Source: Cucumis sativus (taxonomy: Eukaryota > Streptophyta > Magnoliopsida > Cucurbitales > Cucurbitaceae). From it: a stretch of DNA of 64,000 nt. Below, piece by piece: positions 24,273 through 35,804 of the stretch (its first letter is position 1; each line of letters starts with the position of its first letter). The DNA lies in contig NC_026658.2 in assembly GCF_000004075.3 (NCBI RefSeq), positions 1,860,001-1,924,000 on the forward strand, in the 5' to 3' direction. The notes beneath the pieces are model-generated. The model saw only the letters and a program-made list of their open reading frames with translations. It made no database searches and had not been told where the DNA came from. Both the position numbers and the translations under genes were made by a program.

Positions 24273-25930
24273 ATGGATCCCGACGCGGTAGCTAAAGCAT
24301 TCGTCGATCATTATTACTCCACTTTCGATGCCAATCGAGCCAATCTTGGTAATCTCTACCAAGACAATTCCATGTTGACGTTTGAAGGTCAGAAGATCCA
24401 AGGCTCACCTAATATCGTCGCCAAGCTCTCTAGTCTACCCTTCCAGCAGTGCAAGCACTCCGTTAGCACCGTTGATTGCCAGCCTTCTGGTCCTACTGGT
24501 GGCATGCTTGTCTTCGTCAGCGGCAATCTTCAACTCGCTGGTGAACAACACGCTCTCAAATTCAGTCAGGTAATGCCTTCTGCTTTTAATCCAGATGTTT
24601 TTATTATTATTATTATTATTATTTGTTTCTATTTGTGAGCCTTGTGGTTATTGATTTTTTGGATTTTTGGATTTGATCTTTGTTGGATCTAGTGTTGTTT
24701 TGGAGTTAGCTGATTGGTTTTTGTTATTATAGAGTTGGACTGCGTTGATTGAATTCGCGTTCTGATTCTCTAATTTTCGTGGTTCTGCTGTTTAATATCA
24801 TTAGGATTTGTGTAGTTTGCGTTGTCCTTCTTCTTGTAGATCTAGGGGCTTTTGTTGGGATTATATGTATTATAATGGGACACCGAATCTGTAGATCAAG
24901 GTTGAGACTGTGATGTGTTTATGTTATTGCTTCAGTATGTCTCAGATGATTATGTTTTTTGCTTGGGGTTATTGTTTCTGAAAAGAAATATTATGGAACG
25001 AGTTCTTCTGGTCAATGGTCATCTTTCTCATTTATCAGCATGGGTGTAGTGAGAATGAGATAACAAAAGGAACGGTTTTTTTATCACTTAACTCGAAAAG
25101 TTTATGCTGAACTGATAATTTGTTTATGGTTGCTTTTTTATTTACGGGGATTTCTGAGGTGAAATGACTCATGAGACCTGCTCTTCTCTTCAAACAAAAG
25201 AATGCTACTGAGTTCGTTTCATGTGTCATTTATTCCTAATGAATTTGCTTGTTACAATTACCTTGGCTTATTGTAGTGATACGTTCGAAGATCATGATCT
25301 ATTCTCGTTGCAAATTTGTTACCTTTAATATATCATTTTATGGGAACGCAACTGTCTTTTCGTCATTAACTTCCTCTAAATTCAAATCATTTTCAAATTC
25401 CATGTGGGTTGAAATTTTTAAAAGGACGAGTCATATTGTTAAAAAATCTATTTATTTTTTATCTTTTATATTCTATGAATTACTTTTCGGAATATTGATA
25501 GCCATTGAGAATGTGATACATAGGCATTGCTTTTCTTGTTTGTACTTTGTATTGTTATGAAACAAATTCAATTATGTCAAGTTAATTCATAAAAGAATTG
25601 AGAATTTGTTACAACTACAGTATGTCCTGGCTAATTAAATTGCTTTGGTGACAAGTTTTTTGTTGTTGGTAGTTGTGGTTCTATATTTTTAAATTTTCAC
25701 TTGTATACTACTATAGTTGCTTAGGCCAATGTTTCTTAGAGCATTTGTCCTATAGGTTGTACCAGCTGTGAGTTCTGAAGTACTTAAGTTGCTAACATCC
25801 ATGTTTCTTGTAATTGGTTTCTTCTAACCAAAATGTATTTACTATGTTCTTTCAGATGTTCCATTTGATGCCAACCCCACAAGGAAGCTTCTTTGTGCAG
25901 AACGACATTTTCCGATTGAACTATGCCTGA
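24273..25930 (+). CDS. NTF2: Nuclear transport factor 2 (NTF2)
   Basis: Two exons (24273-24569 and 25856-25930) encode 123 residues, the normal size of plant NTF2. The protein opens MDPDAVAKAFVDHYYSTFDANR and has the single cone-shaped NTF2 domain: NLGNLYQDNSMLTFEG, then QQCKHSVSTVDCQPS, then the C-terminal FHLMPTPQGSFFVQNDIFRL. NTF2 carries Ran-GDP from cytoplasm to nucleus by binding FxFG nucleoporins. An in-frame ATG 50 codons upstream (24123) would add a tail unlike the family and overlaps the TATA box, so the shorter start is chosen. The 1.29-kb intron is phase 0 with clean borders. The gene is convergent with the minus-strand membrane protein gene that ends at 26380. Confidence 0.95.
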
Positions 25931-26379
25931 AGTTGAGAGTAATCCATGGTGTATTGTGAGACCTGAAATGTCAGGTTATTCAAACAGTTTGTTTATCACC
26001 TTTCAGTTTTTTAGACATTTCAAATTGGGACTTGGATTATATTTTATTGTGCTTATGCTTCAATGTGTGCCTATGCAAAGTCGAATTTCTTGGTTGTCAT
26101 TGAGAATTGATGAAATAGATACTTTCTTCAAATTCAAGTACTCCCTGCGTTCTATCCAAAATGTGAGTCGTACTATTTGCTATTTATTATAAATCCCAGC
26201 TTTAAACTTCCAAAACAAAAGGCAGTACCGGCACTCTGCGCCCGACAAAATACAGGATTTCAATATAATTTCTTCCTTTAGAACAACTAATATAGATACA
26301 AAGTTTGTACAAATGTTTAGTTGTGGCTAGAAAAACAAAATCAAAGGAACACAACTTATATGATGATATCTTGATGAAG

Positions 26380-28640
26380 CTATGAATCATCGAAGTCGGG
26401 TAAGGTCACGTGAGGTAAGGCAGGTATATTAAGATGAGGCAATTCAGTAGCTTCAATCTGATGTTGTATTGCTGAAGTTGTCTTTCTTTTCAGAATTGTT
26501 GCTAGGGATTTGAATGGATTGCTCAACAACCCATCTCTGAGTTTCAAAATGAAAGACACTTCAGAGATTTGCCAAGCAACAGTGAGGATAATCATTGCTG
26601 AAACAAGGCAGTGAGTTATGAAATTTTGCTTCTTCACTTCTTTTAGCTCTTTCACTATCTCCTCTGTTTTCAATTTCATTTCACTTCTTTCCACATTATT
26701 TTCTCTTTCTGCCTCTAAGTTTGTTTCAATTATTTCCCCATCCTCTTGCTTCGAGTGGTTAAGCCTCTGTTCTCCTCTTGTTGATTCCACCTGTTAATGG
26801 TAGTAAAGGCCAATTACTTGTTCTTTCCTAATTTGAAAATAAATTTCAGGATTTTCACTCTTGTTTCTCATTGGTAAATCAAACCTATTCTTATTTGAGT
26901 TTATTTTCTCTCAGTTTTTCTTTTAAGCAAAGAGAAGAGGTTAATGCTTTGTAAAGTTCTTAAAAAATAATTTCTATACTTGTATTTTGTTGTAACTTCA
27001 ATTATGAGAAAAGGAAAGATGTTTAGTTTTTAAAAATAAAAAATAAAATGGTTTCCAGTGTGGTTCATAATTTCTTTTGAAAAAAAGTTAAGTGAAAATT
27101 ATTAAGAAATTTAACTATTTGTTAGTCGTAAGTATTTGATTTTTTGAAAACAAGAAAAGATATTTAATTCTAACGAACCAAAAGCATAAGGCCAAATAAT
27201 AACCAAATGGGTCGTGAGAAATTATTGATAAAGATTTTAAATTTTAAATTAACCAAAAAAAATTAAGATGTCAAATTTCAAATTTAAAACATACCATATT
27301 TATCAAAGGTTTTTAATTGGCAGAGTAATTTAGGGAAATATTTGATAGAGAATCTAAATTCAAAGAAAATAAGGTTTTATTTTATTCAAAAGTTAGATTT
27401 TAATTTTAAAAAATTGTTTAAATGTGTTCGATATTGTATCCTATGTTAAGGGGAATTTTAAAAATGGAAGAATTGAGAAGGATAACCAAAATTTTAGGAA
27501 AGTGTTCATTTTTTTTTCCCTTTAAAATATAACAATTTTGTTATATTTTATAAATAATTTTAATATTTTACTATTTTTAAAAATCAAAACTAGTCTAAAC
27601 TATTAGTAATATAATTTATATTTAAAAAATCAGTTAAATTGCAAATTAATTGGTTAAATTTAAAATTTAATCCATGTGTATGTATGTGTACATATATATA
27701 TATTATATAGTGTTTATGTAGTAGTTACTATTTTGGAACTAAATTCTATCTCTTAGGAATAGATTTTGTAATTTAACATAAAAATATGTATATAGTTATT
27801 ATTTTGTAGTATTATATAATTTATACCATTACATAGTATATATTATTTTTACAAAATTGGATTGAGTTTAAACGTGACCGGTTAAATATAGCAATTTTGA
27901 TTTAAAAAATTGAACAGTTTGAAACACACAAACTTAGAAAACAAAATTTAATTCCTATAAATGCACACATGAATTTAGTATAGGCTTGAAGACTAAGGAA
28001 GCTCAAACCCGAATTTAGTATAGGCTTGAAGATTAAGGAAGCTCAAACCCTTTCAACTTTATGGTCTTTATACAATATGTATAAACAAAACCAATTAACA
28101 CTTTAAGGTAACTATATTATTCAACAGTTTGCATACTATTCAATAGTATAGTTATATAATAGTCGGTCTCCTTCCAACCAAAATTAAGTTTTATTATATA
28201 GTTAGATTTTTATTTTTCAAGTTATAACTCGAAATCCAAAAACGTAAAAGAAGTGGAATTATCTATCAAGTTCTCCTAAACTCAACAAAAATGATATCCA
28301 GATTTCAACTCTCCCAATTTTGTTGAATAATCATGAAAGCAATAAACATCACAGGAGATTTGAATCTCAATATAAAAAGAAAAAATGGAAGGATGTTTTA
28401 AAATTAAAAAATTAATCGATGAAATCATCTGCAGACTGATCATATATATATGAATGAATGAATTAACGAAATCTAACGAACCTCAGAGAGTAATCGGGAA
28501 AGAAGTTGCATATCGTCGGCGTCGGCATCGGCATCGGCATCGGAGCTCCGATGAGAGTTGGTTCTGTGGCGATTCTCCTCCATCAGCCTCCGAATCGCAA
28601 GGCTGATGAGTTCCATCTCCACCGCCGCCGCCTCCGCCAT
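26380..28640 (-). CDS. Single-pass membrane protein with coiled coil, plant-specific, unknown role
   Basis: Two exons on the minus strand (28640-28482 and 26790-26380) encode 189 residues. Residues 1-30 are an Ala/Glu/Arg-rich helix (MAEAAAVEME, then ISLAIRRLMEENRHR). Residues 34-43 are an acidic Asp-Ala repeat (DADADADADD) made by a hexanucleotide tract. Residues about 54-105 are charged and coiled-coil-like, ending TEEIVKELKEVKKQN. A single membrane segment covers about 108-133 (FITHCLVSAMIILTVAWQISEV). The tail carries Pro/Leu repeats (LPHLNIPALPHVTLPDF). The intron is 1.69 kb and phase 0. The layout recalls a small family of plant proteins that includes ATG8-interacting ATI3 of Arabidopsis, but I cannot confirm that: no clear WxxL at the C-terminus is seen. 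The gene itself is well supported by frame continuity. Confidence 0.75.
28514..28545. repeat. GGCATC hexanucleotide repeat inside a coding exon
   Basis: Imperfect GGCATC/GGCGTC units encode an Asp-Ala repeat on the minus strand in exon 1 of the membrane protein. Length change would be in frame. Confidence 0.8.
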
Positions 28641-28934
28641 TTTCTTTTCTTTCTCTTCCTTTTCTTTCTTTCTTCACTTTCCAACAGAATATATCATTTC
28701 ACTTTCACGTGGAATACCTTCCAATTGCTATTTGACACGTGTTCTCTTTTTAATGGTATGCTCCCATTGCTACCCTTTCTTTTTCTTCCAAACAATTATT
28801 GAACCAATTTCTCCATTTCACAAAATATCAATATCAATTTTATTATAATCTAAGATTATCATAGATGTTCGAAATCTCGATTTTGTTAAAATTTAATTTT
28901 ATTTTTTAGTTACAAATTAGCTATATTAATGGAT

Positions 28935-29020
28935 TAAACGTTGGGGTGGGGATTTGAACCCAGAATTTCTTGTTCACATGAAGATACAAGTGCTAGCTAA
29001 GCTCATGTTGACTGAACTTC
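28935..29020 (-). repeat. tRNA-derived SINE-like fragment
   Basis: On the minus strand an A-box-like GAGCTTAGCTAGC (29004-28992) is followed about 30 bases later by a B-box GGGTTCAAATCC (28961-28950). Spacing and words match the RNA polymerase III promoter of a tRNA-type SINE. It is not a tRNA gene: no cloverleaf or acceptor pairing was found. Confidence 0.55.
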
Positions 29021-29487
29021 GATATTTCTATAAGCATCGACATTTCAAATCTGGGTTATTATTACTATAGAACAAATATTATTTTTTGTTAGAGTATTTG
29101 GATCTAAAATATTTCACCGTAGGTTACTAAAAGTTTTTGAATTATTATGATTAACAAATAACCAAACATTAATAACTAAAAGGGAAAGTTTAAAAATTAA
29201 AATTACATTTTCCCCTTTTTATTTAAATAAATAGAAAGGTGAAAGTTTTATTAAAAAAAAAAGAGACAAAGAGATCACATCGGTTTTTGCTTTTATAAAG
29301 TTTGATGATAACCTTTTTATTTGGCAAAATCAAGTCGTGGATTTGATGTATTTTTTCGACGATAGATTACAAACTTTGCTATATTTGCAATTATTTAAAA
29401 ATATTGTTATCTATACAATTGTCTCGATTGATTAAAAAGAAAATATATATTTGCAATTGTCTAGATTGAGAAGGAAAACAAATAATG

Positions 29488-29583
29488 TATCGATTTGAAC
29501 ACAAGACTTCCTGAACGAACCTTCTCTTGATACCATCTTTAAATCACCAATTGACCTGAAAACAAATTAAATATTATATTATT
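29488..29583. repeat. Dispersed repeat, copy 1
   Basis: This block (CGATTTGAACACAAGACTTCC, then TTGATACCATC, then TAAATCACCAATTGACC) resembles 48477-48595 in PWD intron 2. It looks like a fragment of a common plant dispersed repeat. The family name is not known to me. Confidence 0.45.
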
Positions 29584-30276
29584 CAACCATACTTACAATA
29601 ATTAATAATAAGAATAAACTATTAATATGATTGTTCCAATCCGCTTCAATTTATTTCATTAAAGTATCAATTCACTCTTTTTTTTCTCGAGTTTAACAAT
29701 TTTAGTTCTTGATTTCCTATGTATTAATAGCCTAATCCTTCGAACTAGCAGTGAGATCGACCCTTGAGTATGAACGCCTATGAATAGAGATACATTATAA
29801 ATTAAATCATTAAAGTTTACTACATTATAAATTAAGGATAATTGCAGAATTTTAGAAATGTCAATAATAAAGTAATGTATAACATAATATATCGATACAT
29901 ATAAAATTTGGTTATATTTTAATTTTTAAACTAATTAATAGGTTTATTATTTATATTAAGTTACTTTGAATTCCTAAAAGTTAAAAAAGAAAGTAACAAT
30001 TGCAATAATTTAATAAACTTGAATAAGTAAAAGATCTAAAAAATTTTGAAGTAAGGAGATGCGTATGTAAATAAAGCAGAAATTAAATAGAATGAATGAG
30101 ACATTAGACAATATTTGCACCCACATTAAAGTAGTAATAAATGTATGTATAATAAATAATAACCTAAACCTTACCCACATTAAATAATAATAATATACCT
30201 ATATAAATATTACTTACTATCACTAAATCACACAACAACTCCATAACACAAATTTAACAAATTCCAATTCATGAGA
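29584..30276. other. Intergenic AT-rich DNA
   Basis: No gene seen. The right part lies downstream of the first DUF3339 gene on the minus strand and may hold its 3' end. The stretch from 28641 to here, apart from the repeats listed, shows nothing else. Confidence 0.45.
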
Positions 30277-30281
30277 TGATG

Positions 30282-30283
30282 AG

Positions 30284-30318
<35 letters not shown>

Positions 30319-30319
30319 T
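30282..30319. repeat. CAT trinucleotide microsatellite
   Basis: About twelve CAT/ATC units. On the plus strand it makes a spurious Ser-rich frame; it lies in the probable 3' region of the minus-strand DUF3339 gene. Confidence 0.9.
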
Positions 30320-30545
30320 CTTCAACAAATTTCAAAACCTAAAGTTAAAAATATACATGTATTTCAACATAATAATATGTATATATGTGCTTAGCTTCAC
30401 TCTACTACGCGGCCGACAAATTCATAGAAAACAAAGATCCATCCGGAGAGATTATACAGACAGAGGAGTCGAAAACAGAAGAAACAGAGCGTATGTACCT
30501 GGAAATTGGAAATAGAGGAAGAATCTGAGTTTGATTTTGGGATGA

Positions 30546-30752
30546 TCAGATGTAGATGTGAAGTTGAATGACGAAGGTGAAGAGGGAAATTAGGGCAAAG
30601 AAGATGAGGGAATGGATGAAAATGGAGGCGCCGCTGGTTTGGAAGTTGCCGAACTGAACGAAGCTGTTGTGGCCGGGGATTTGGAAGAGAAGGCCGGGGG
30701 ATAGAAGGAGGAAGAGAACCACAGCCACGAAAACTGGGCCCCAATCCGCCAT
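30546..30752 (-). CDS. DUF3339 small membrane protein, copy 1
   Basis: 68 residues, the usual size of this plant-specific family. The opening MADWGPVFVAVVLF and LLSPGLLFQIPG are family hallmarks. Two membrane segments are visible: residues 5-23 and about 44-63 (SIFIHSLIFFALISLFTFVI), with a FGNFQTSG loop before the second. The protein ends HIYI. A GT donor (CCAG then GTACATACG) lies 47 bases after the stop, as in the second copy, so the 3' UTR is probably spliced. Function is unknown in the family. A paralogue lies 2.2 kb away on the same strand (32979-33185). Confidence 0.9.
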   Translation of the reverse strand: MADWGPVFVAVVLFLLLSPGLLFQIPGHNSFVQFGNFQTSGASIFIHSLIFFALISLFTFVIQLHIYI

Positions 30753-32936
30753 TGTTTTCTTCCTTGCTTTCTCTTCGTTTTTCTTTTCTTTTCTTTCTAT
30801 TATGTGGTTTACGACTCATTTGTGTTCTTTCTTATATTTTGTGGATTTGGAAAATGACAGATTTCTCCTTCTTTTCTTCTTGGTAATTGTGGATACATTT
30901 GTACTTTTCTAAAAAGCTATCAAAGTTTTGGTTTAACCACTACACTTTTATTTCTTTTACTTTTCGGTTTTTGTCGGGGTTTATTTTGAGTCATGTATCG
31001 ATCCATGGAAGTCAATTTTTCTATCAAATCAACTAGGTTAATTTAGTAAATGATCAACCCAATTTCAACCATAAAAGAGTACGAACTCGTCGTTGGTCAG
31101 TCGATCAGTCGGTTTTGACCGAATTCCTCTTTATCTCTAACGGGTAGCCTTCAGTTCGATTGATTTTGGTTAATCGGCTCGTTTGTTTGGTCTATCATGC
31201 TCATTCTTACATTTTGGTAGCTTGAAAATAAAACGAATGACTAAATTAAATATGTAAGTATGAGTGTCAAATAGATTGATTGTTAAGTCGTGGAAAAACC
31301 ACTTCCTTGAAATGAATTATGACATATGACCTCGATGCAAATCATGTTAGTTGTTATCCAAATGTTTTATTTTTTCTAAATGCAATGAGGAAATTGTCAC
31401 GGTAGGGATCGGAGTTGGTGGAATTTGGAAACCAATATATTAATTAACCATTCATGAAAAATTGTGACATTTATTATTTCCATAGATCGATCTGATGCAT
31501 CTCCCATTTACAATATGGTTATATAACAATGAGACATTTATAATGAGAAGAAAATGATCGATTTGAATCGATAAAAACTAAAACTTTTAAACTACAACTT
31601 AATTAAAAAAATTATGTGTAAAATAAAAATTTTAAAAAGTCGAGAATGTTTAATGAGGGCACGTATCTAAAACTCTTCGATGAAAAACAATACTATAAAC
31701 TAGATGTTCACTCCATAAAAATCTAGAACGACATTTCTAAAACTATTTGTCCTTTAAATCTATTTGTTGCGATATGGAACGAAAAGTATATATTTTAAAC
31801 TTTTCTTCGAATTAATTAGTTTCCTTGTTTTTGTTTTTTTAATCAACAAATTATTATAAATGTGTTCTTAAAAATAGAATATACAAAGAGAGAAGTACTT
31901 AATTTCAAACTTATAATTTAAATAAAATTGAGCCACTGATGTCAAAATTATTTTATATAATTAGAACTTAAAAAAAGAGTACTAACCACTAATTAATGGA
32001 TGCTAATTAAGGATAAGAATAAATTTTAAAATACAAACTAATTGTAGATAAACAATATAAACAATAACAATAATAGTGATTTAATATTCAAAGAGTCTAA
32101 ATTTTAGTTAAGCTGTCAGTATATTTGGTAGAACTTCTTCATTTCTTAATTAAATTTCCACCACAAAACCCCAATCCCTTGAAATGAATCCCCACTTGAT
32201 TATGTTAATTCCAATCAATAATGACAAATTGCATTTTCCCTTTTAAAAACAACAATATCTCCATTATTCTTATCAAATATATATACATTCACCTAAACAT
32301 ATTTTCATTATATACATGCATGTTGAGTTATCATTTAGTTACTAATTCAAGTGATTATAAATTTGTTTTTATATGATAAATATTGAAGCAGGTATATGTT
32401 GTACCAAAGTATATAGGTGTGAGACTTTTAGCAAAGATGCCCCATCAAAATAATACAAAACTCCACCCACATGCAACATTTATTATACTATATTAACTTT
32501 AAATAGACACATTATTAAACAATATAATAAATGAGTAACTTGGTCCACATCTATAATTTGACCTAATTTACTATCCTTTTCTTCTATTATTATTTGAACT
32601 GATTAAATCAAAAGACATTAGAGGGTCATTAGAGTAATCCTAAATAATGTCACAATTATATCATAAATTTATACCCTAAACTTTTAGTTTGAAAATAAAT
32701 CCATATATTTAGTATAAAAGAGTTATTAATTGGGTAAGATAATGAGTTTGGTACTAAATTTAAGAAACCGATACAATTGAGATTCAAATGAAAAGTTCAA
32801 GCGTGAATCGAGAGGGGCAACAAGTTATTAAAATCGATACGATACAACAATTTCATTAACATACAAATTTAAACATTTTCTTTTTAAACGAAAGGAAAAG
32901 AAAATTGATACGATGTATGGAACTTAGTTTATATAT
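30753..32936. other. Intergenic DNA between the DUF3339 genes
   Basis: No gene recognised. It holds the promoter of copy 1 and the probable 3' end of copy 2. A patch at 31080-31200 contains repeated GGTCAGTCGATCAGTCGG and TCGGTT-type words, common low-grade repeats in plant DNA. Confidence 0.5.
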
Positions 32937-32978
32937 ACCTGGGAAGAGATGAAATTGATATTACATGAGATTGATGTA

Positions 32979-33185
32979 TCAGATGTAGATATGAGGATGA
33001 AGGACGAGAGTGAAGAGACAGAAGAGGGCGAAGAAGATGAGGGAATGAAGAAAAATGGAGGTGGCACTTGTTTCGAAGTTTCCGAACACGATGAACTTTT
33101 CGGCACCGTGGACCTGAAAGAGAAGCCCTGGAGATAGAAGAATGAACAGAATCAGTGCTACAACTACTGGCCCCCAATCCGCCAT
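32979..33185 (-). CDS. DUF3339 small membrane protein, copy 2
   Basis: 68 residues, starting MADWGPVVVALILF and ending HPHIYI, with the same LLSPGLLFQ and FGNFETS blocks and two membrane segments as the neighbour at 30546-30752. The two copies align end to end without gaps, so they are tandem paralogues. A GT donor (CCCAG then GTATATAT) lies 40 bases after the stop, at the same relative place as in copy 1. A TATA-rich stretch (about 33240-33262) lies upstream on the minus strand. The function of the family is not known. Confidence 0.92.
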   Translation of the reverse strand: MADWGPVVVALILFILLSPGLLFQVHGAEKFIVFGNFETSATSIFLHSLIFFALFCLFTLVLHPHIYI

Positions 33186-34613
33186 TGATATATCTTCTTC
33201 TTCTTCTTGTTAGCTTAGCTTGCCTTTTCTCTCTAAAGTCTCTGCTATATATCTATATATGCTGTTTTTATATTTGGCCTATCAAACCCCCAGTCATTTT
33301 TAAACTATAACTTAATTAATTTTCATTATTTCAATTACAATTTGGTTTGGGAGTATTCTTTGTAAATTCTTCATAAAATTGGTCCTACTAATTATATTAA
33401 TTTTCAATTTTGTCTTTTTTTAATCATTTATATAAATTGTCATTATTCTTTAAAATAAAATAAAGTTTGAAAAATGACGTTTCATTAAATATTATTTATT
33501 CGTTTAATATACAATTTGAACTTAGTTTCTCTTTTTAGTATTTTCTTAAAATATTTGTTCACTTATGATGATTATATTGACGTTTGAATTTTGTTTTTAT
33601 TTTTGGTTCTTGAGAGGTATTGAATTTGATATCTTTGGTATTGGTGATATGAAATTAAGAACAAATCAATAGCAACTACCACCTCGATTTTGCAATTTGT
33701 CAAAGAATTATGTTTTTTTTTTTAAAAAAAAAATACAAGAATGATAACTCCTCTCCATAATAAAGAGTAGTTAAATTTGTTTATTAAGAAATTTCAATGA
33801 AATAGCTACAGATTTGAAAAGTCATTTAATCTTATTATTATTATTTAAAAGACTGTGGAAGACTTTTTTAAGAGAAATATTCCATTACCAGTAATCCAAA
33901 ATGTCTTATTCAATTCTAAAAAGAAAACACAACAAGATAATGTGGAATTTAAAATCCAATTAAGTTTAATCATTTTGGTAATAAAATAAATATGGATTTC
34001 AATTAACATTTACTTCAAGAAGAAATATATGTTAATCATCAGTGACGTAATTCATTATGTAAATTAAACCGTAGGTCTATTCAAAATTGATCAAATTAGT
34101 TAGAACAATATATTAATTATGAATCAATATAAATTTTTGTTTATATTTTATAGATACTTTCAATAATTTTTTTTTATTTACGATAACTCTTCAATGTACT
34201 GCTAAAGTGAAAATGTAATCAAATAGGAAAAAGAAAAAAAAAAAGATAGTAACCTAATTATTGAAGAGATTTATGTATGATTCAAAACATACAATGATTC
34301 GCATTGCTAATAAATTTAATAAATTAAAATAGAAGTCTTTATCATACTCAAAATTATTAGACTTTTGACTTATCTTTTCCGTCTTCTTTCATTTTGAGTC
34401 TATACATATATTTTTTTAAATCATGAAATGAATTACATAAGAATTAGACTAATTTGAGAGTCGAGGGCATCAAAACATTTTTCTTGTTTTATTGTTGGAG
34501 TGAGAAGAGGGACAACGGTAACAATCAATAATACTATACTTTTTACGTATAGTTTGGTTCGTGGATCATATTTGAAGGGCTAAACAAGAGAGGAAAGATC
34601 CTTTTATGTAATT
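33186..34613. other. Intergenic AT-rich DNA
   Basis: Upstream region of DUF3339 copy 2, then AT-rich sequence with long T and A runs. No gene seen on either strand. Confidence 0.5.
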
Positions 34614-34830
34614 TCTATACTTTCCACGTTAAAACGTCTTTCCTAAGTTAATATTGGTGTGCATATTCACAAACATTATGCTAATTAAATTGAATACAGA
34701 TGGATAGAATTATACTAATTAGAAAGACGAGGAACTACTACCTACTGGTGTGGTGAACCATACCCTAAGAACACAAATAATGCACCTATATGAACAAGAT
34801 GAGTAGTATAATTAGCTTTGACTACTCCCA
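34614..34830. repeat. Left copy of the aldo-keto reductase duplication (upstream part)
   Basis: Blocks here such as AATAATGCACCTATATGAAC and GATAGAATTATA recur in the same order at 36311-36610, ahead of the second reductase. With the matching leaders (34950-35073 and 37290-37410) this shows that the duplicated unit included promoter sequence. Confidence 0.65.
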
Positions 34831-35073
34831 TTTAAAAAAAGTAGATGATACCATAGGGTGTTAGAAATTTAATAATATTAACGTTTTTTCATTATATTAT
34901 AGGTTATTTTAAAATTTTAATAATGAAGAAGAAAGTAAAAAAGGTAAGCTGCCCCATGGAAGCAGCAGTCCAACAGCTATCAACCACCACTAAGTCCGTA
35001 GATATATTAACCCATTTCCGATCAGCTCCTTCTTCCACTCCGACCATTTTTTCTTCCCTCCGGCGACCTCATA

Positions 35074-35804
35074 ATGGCTTCTCAAGTTCCTAGAATCAAG
35101 CTCGGTTCTCAAGGCCTCGAAGTGTCCGCACAAGGTCTCGGCTGCATGGGCATGTCCGACTTCTACGGCCCTCTCCCAAGCCCGAATCCGACATGGTCGC
35201 TTTGATCCACCACGCCGTCGACCGTGGCATCACTCGTTTCGGCACCTCCGATAACTACGGCCCATTTACCAACGAAATTCTCGTCGGTAAGGCTTTCAAG
35301 GACGGCAACAGAGACAAGGTCGAAGTTGCCACTAAATTTGGAAATACTTTCGCCGACGATGGTAAGAGGGAGATCCGTGGAGACCCTGCCTATGTGAGAG
35401 CCGCTTGCGAGGCTAGTTTGAAGCGTCTCGATGTTGACTGCATCAATCTCTATTACCAGCATCGGATTGACACGAGGGTTCCGGTTGAAGTCACGGTTTG
35501 TTGCTTTCTTCCTTCTACTCTGTTGCTGCCATACGTCGGCCTTTGAAAAGTAATTCTAAGATCGCAGCTGGCCTTGGCCTGGGTTCGTCACCAAGGGAAT
35601 GATGTGTGTCCAATTCCCGGAAGAACTAAGATCGAAAATCTCAACCAAAACATTGGAGCTTTAGCGGTAAAACTCACACCTCAAGAACTGGCTGTGCTCG
35701 AAGGCTTTGCTGCATATGATGTGGTCAAAGGCGATCGTTATGGAAGTGCCTTGGCGACTTGGAAGACCTCTGAGACACCACCCCTCTCTTCATGGAAAGC
35801 CTAA
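35074..35804 (+). pseudogene. Aldo-keto reductase, degenerate tandem copy
   Basis: This is a close copy of the intact reductase gene at 37411-39758. It keeps exon 1 (35074-35495) and the last two-thirds of exon 4 (35568-35804) but has lost exons 2 and 3 and the start of exon 4. Two extra bases after the codons for FYGP shift the frame in exon 1. In the catalytic region [10 protein letters not shown] has become [10 protein letters not shown], so the catalytic Asp is Gly. The deletion leaves 72 bases, GT...CGCAG, between the two remnants. These could act as a mini-intron in phase 0, so a 179-residue fragment from the ATG at 35193 is conceivable. Without the Asp and the middle of the barrel it cannot be an active enzyme. 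It should be treated as a pseudogene, possibly transcribed. Confidence 0.9.

Noticed and set aside
28950-29004. tRNA gene on the minus strand
   Set aside because: Only A and B boxes are present; I could not pair an acceptor stem or anticodon arm, so it is called a SINE fragment.
30276-30515. Ser-rich plus-strand frame at the CAT repeat
   Set aside because: Produced by a trinucleotide microsatellite and the antisense of the DUF3339 3' region.
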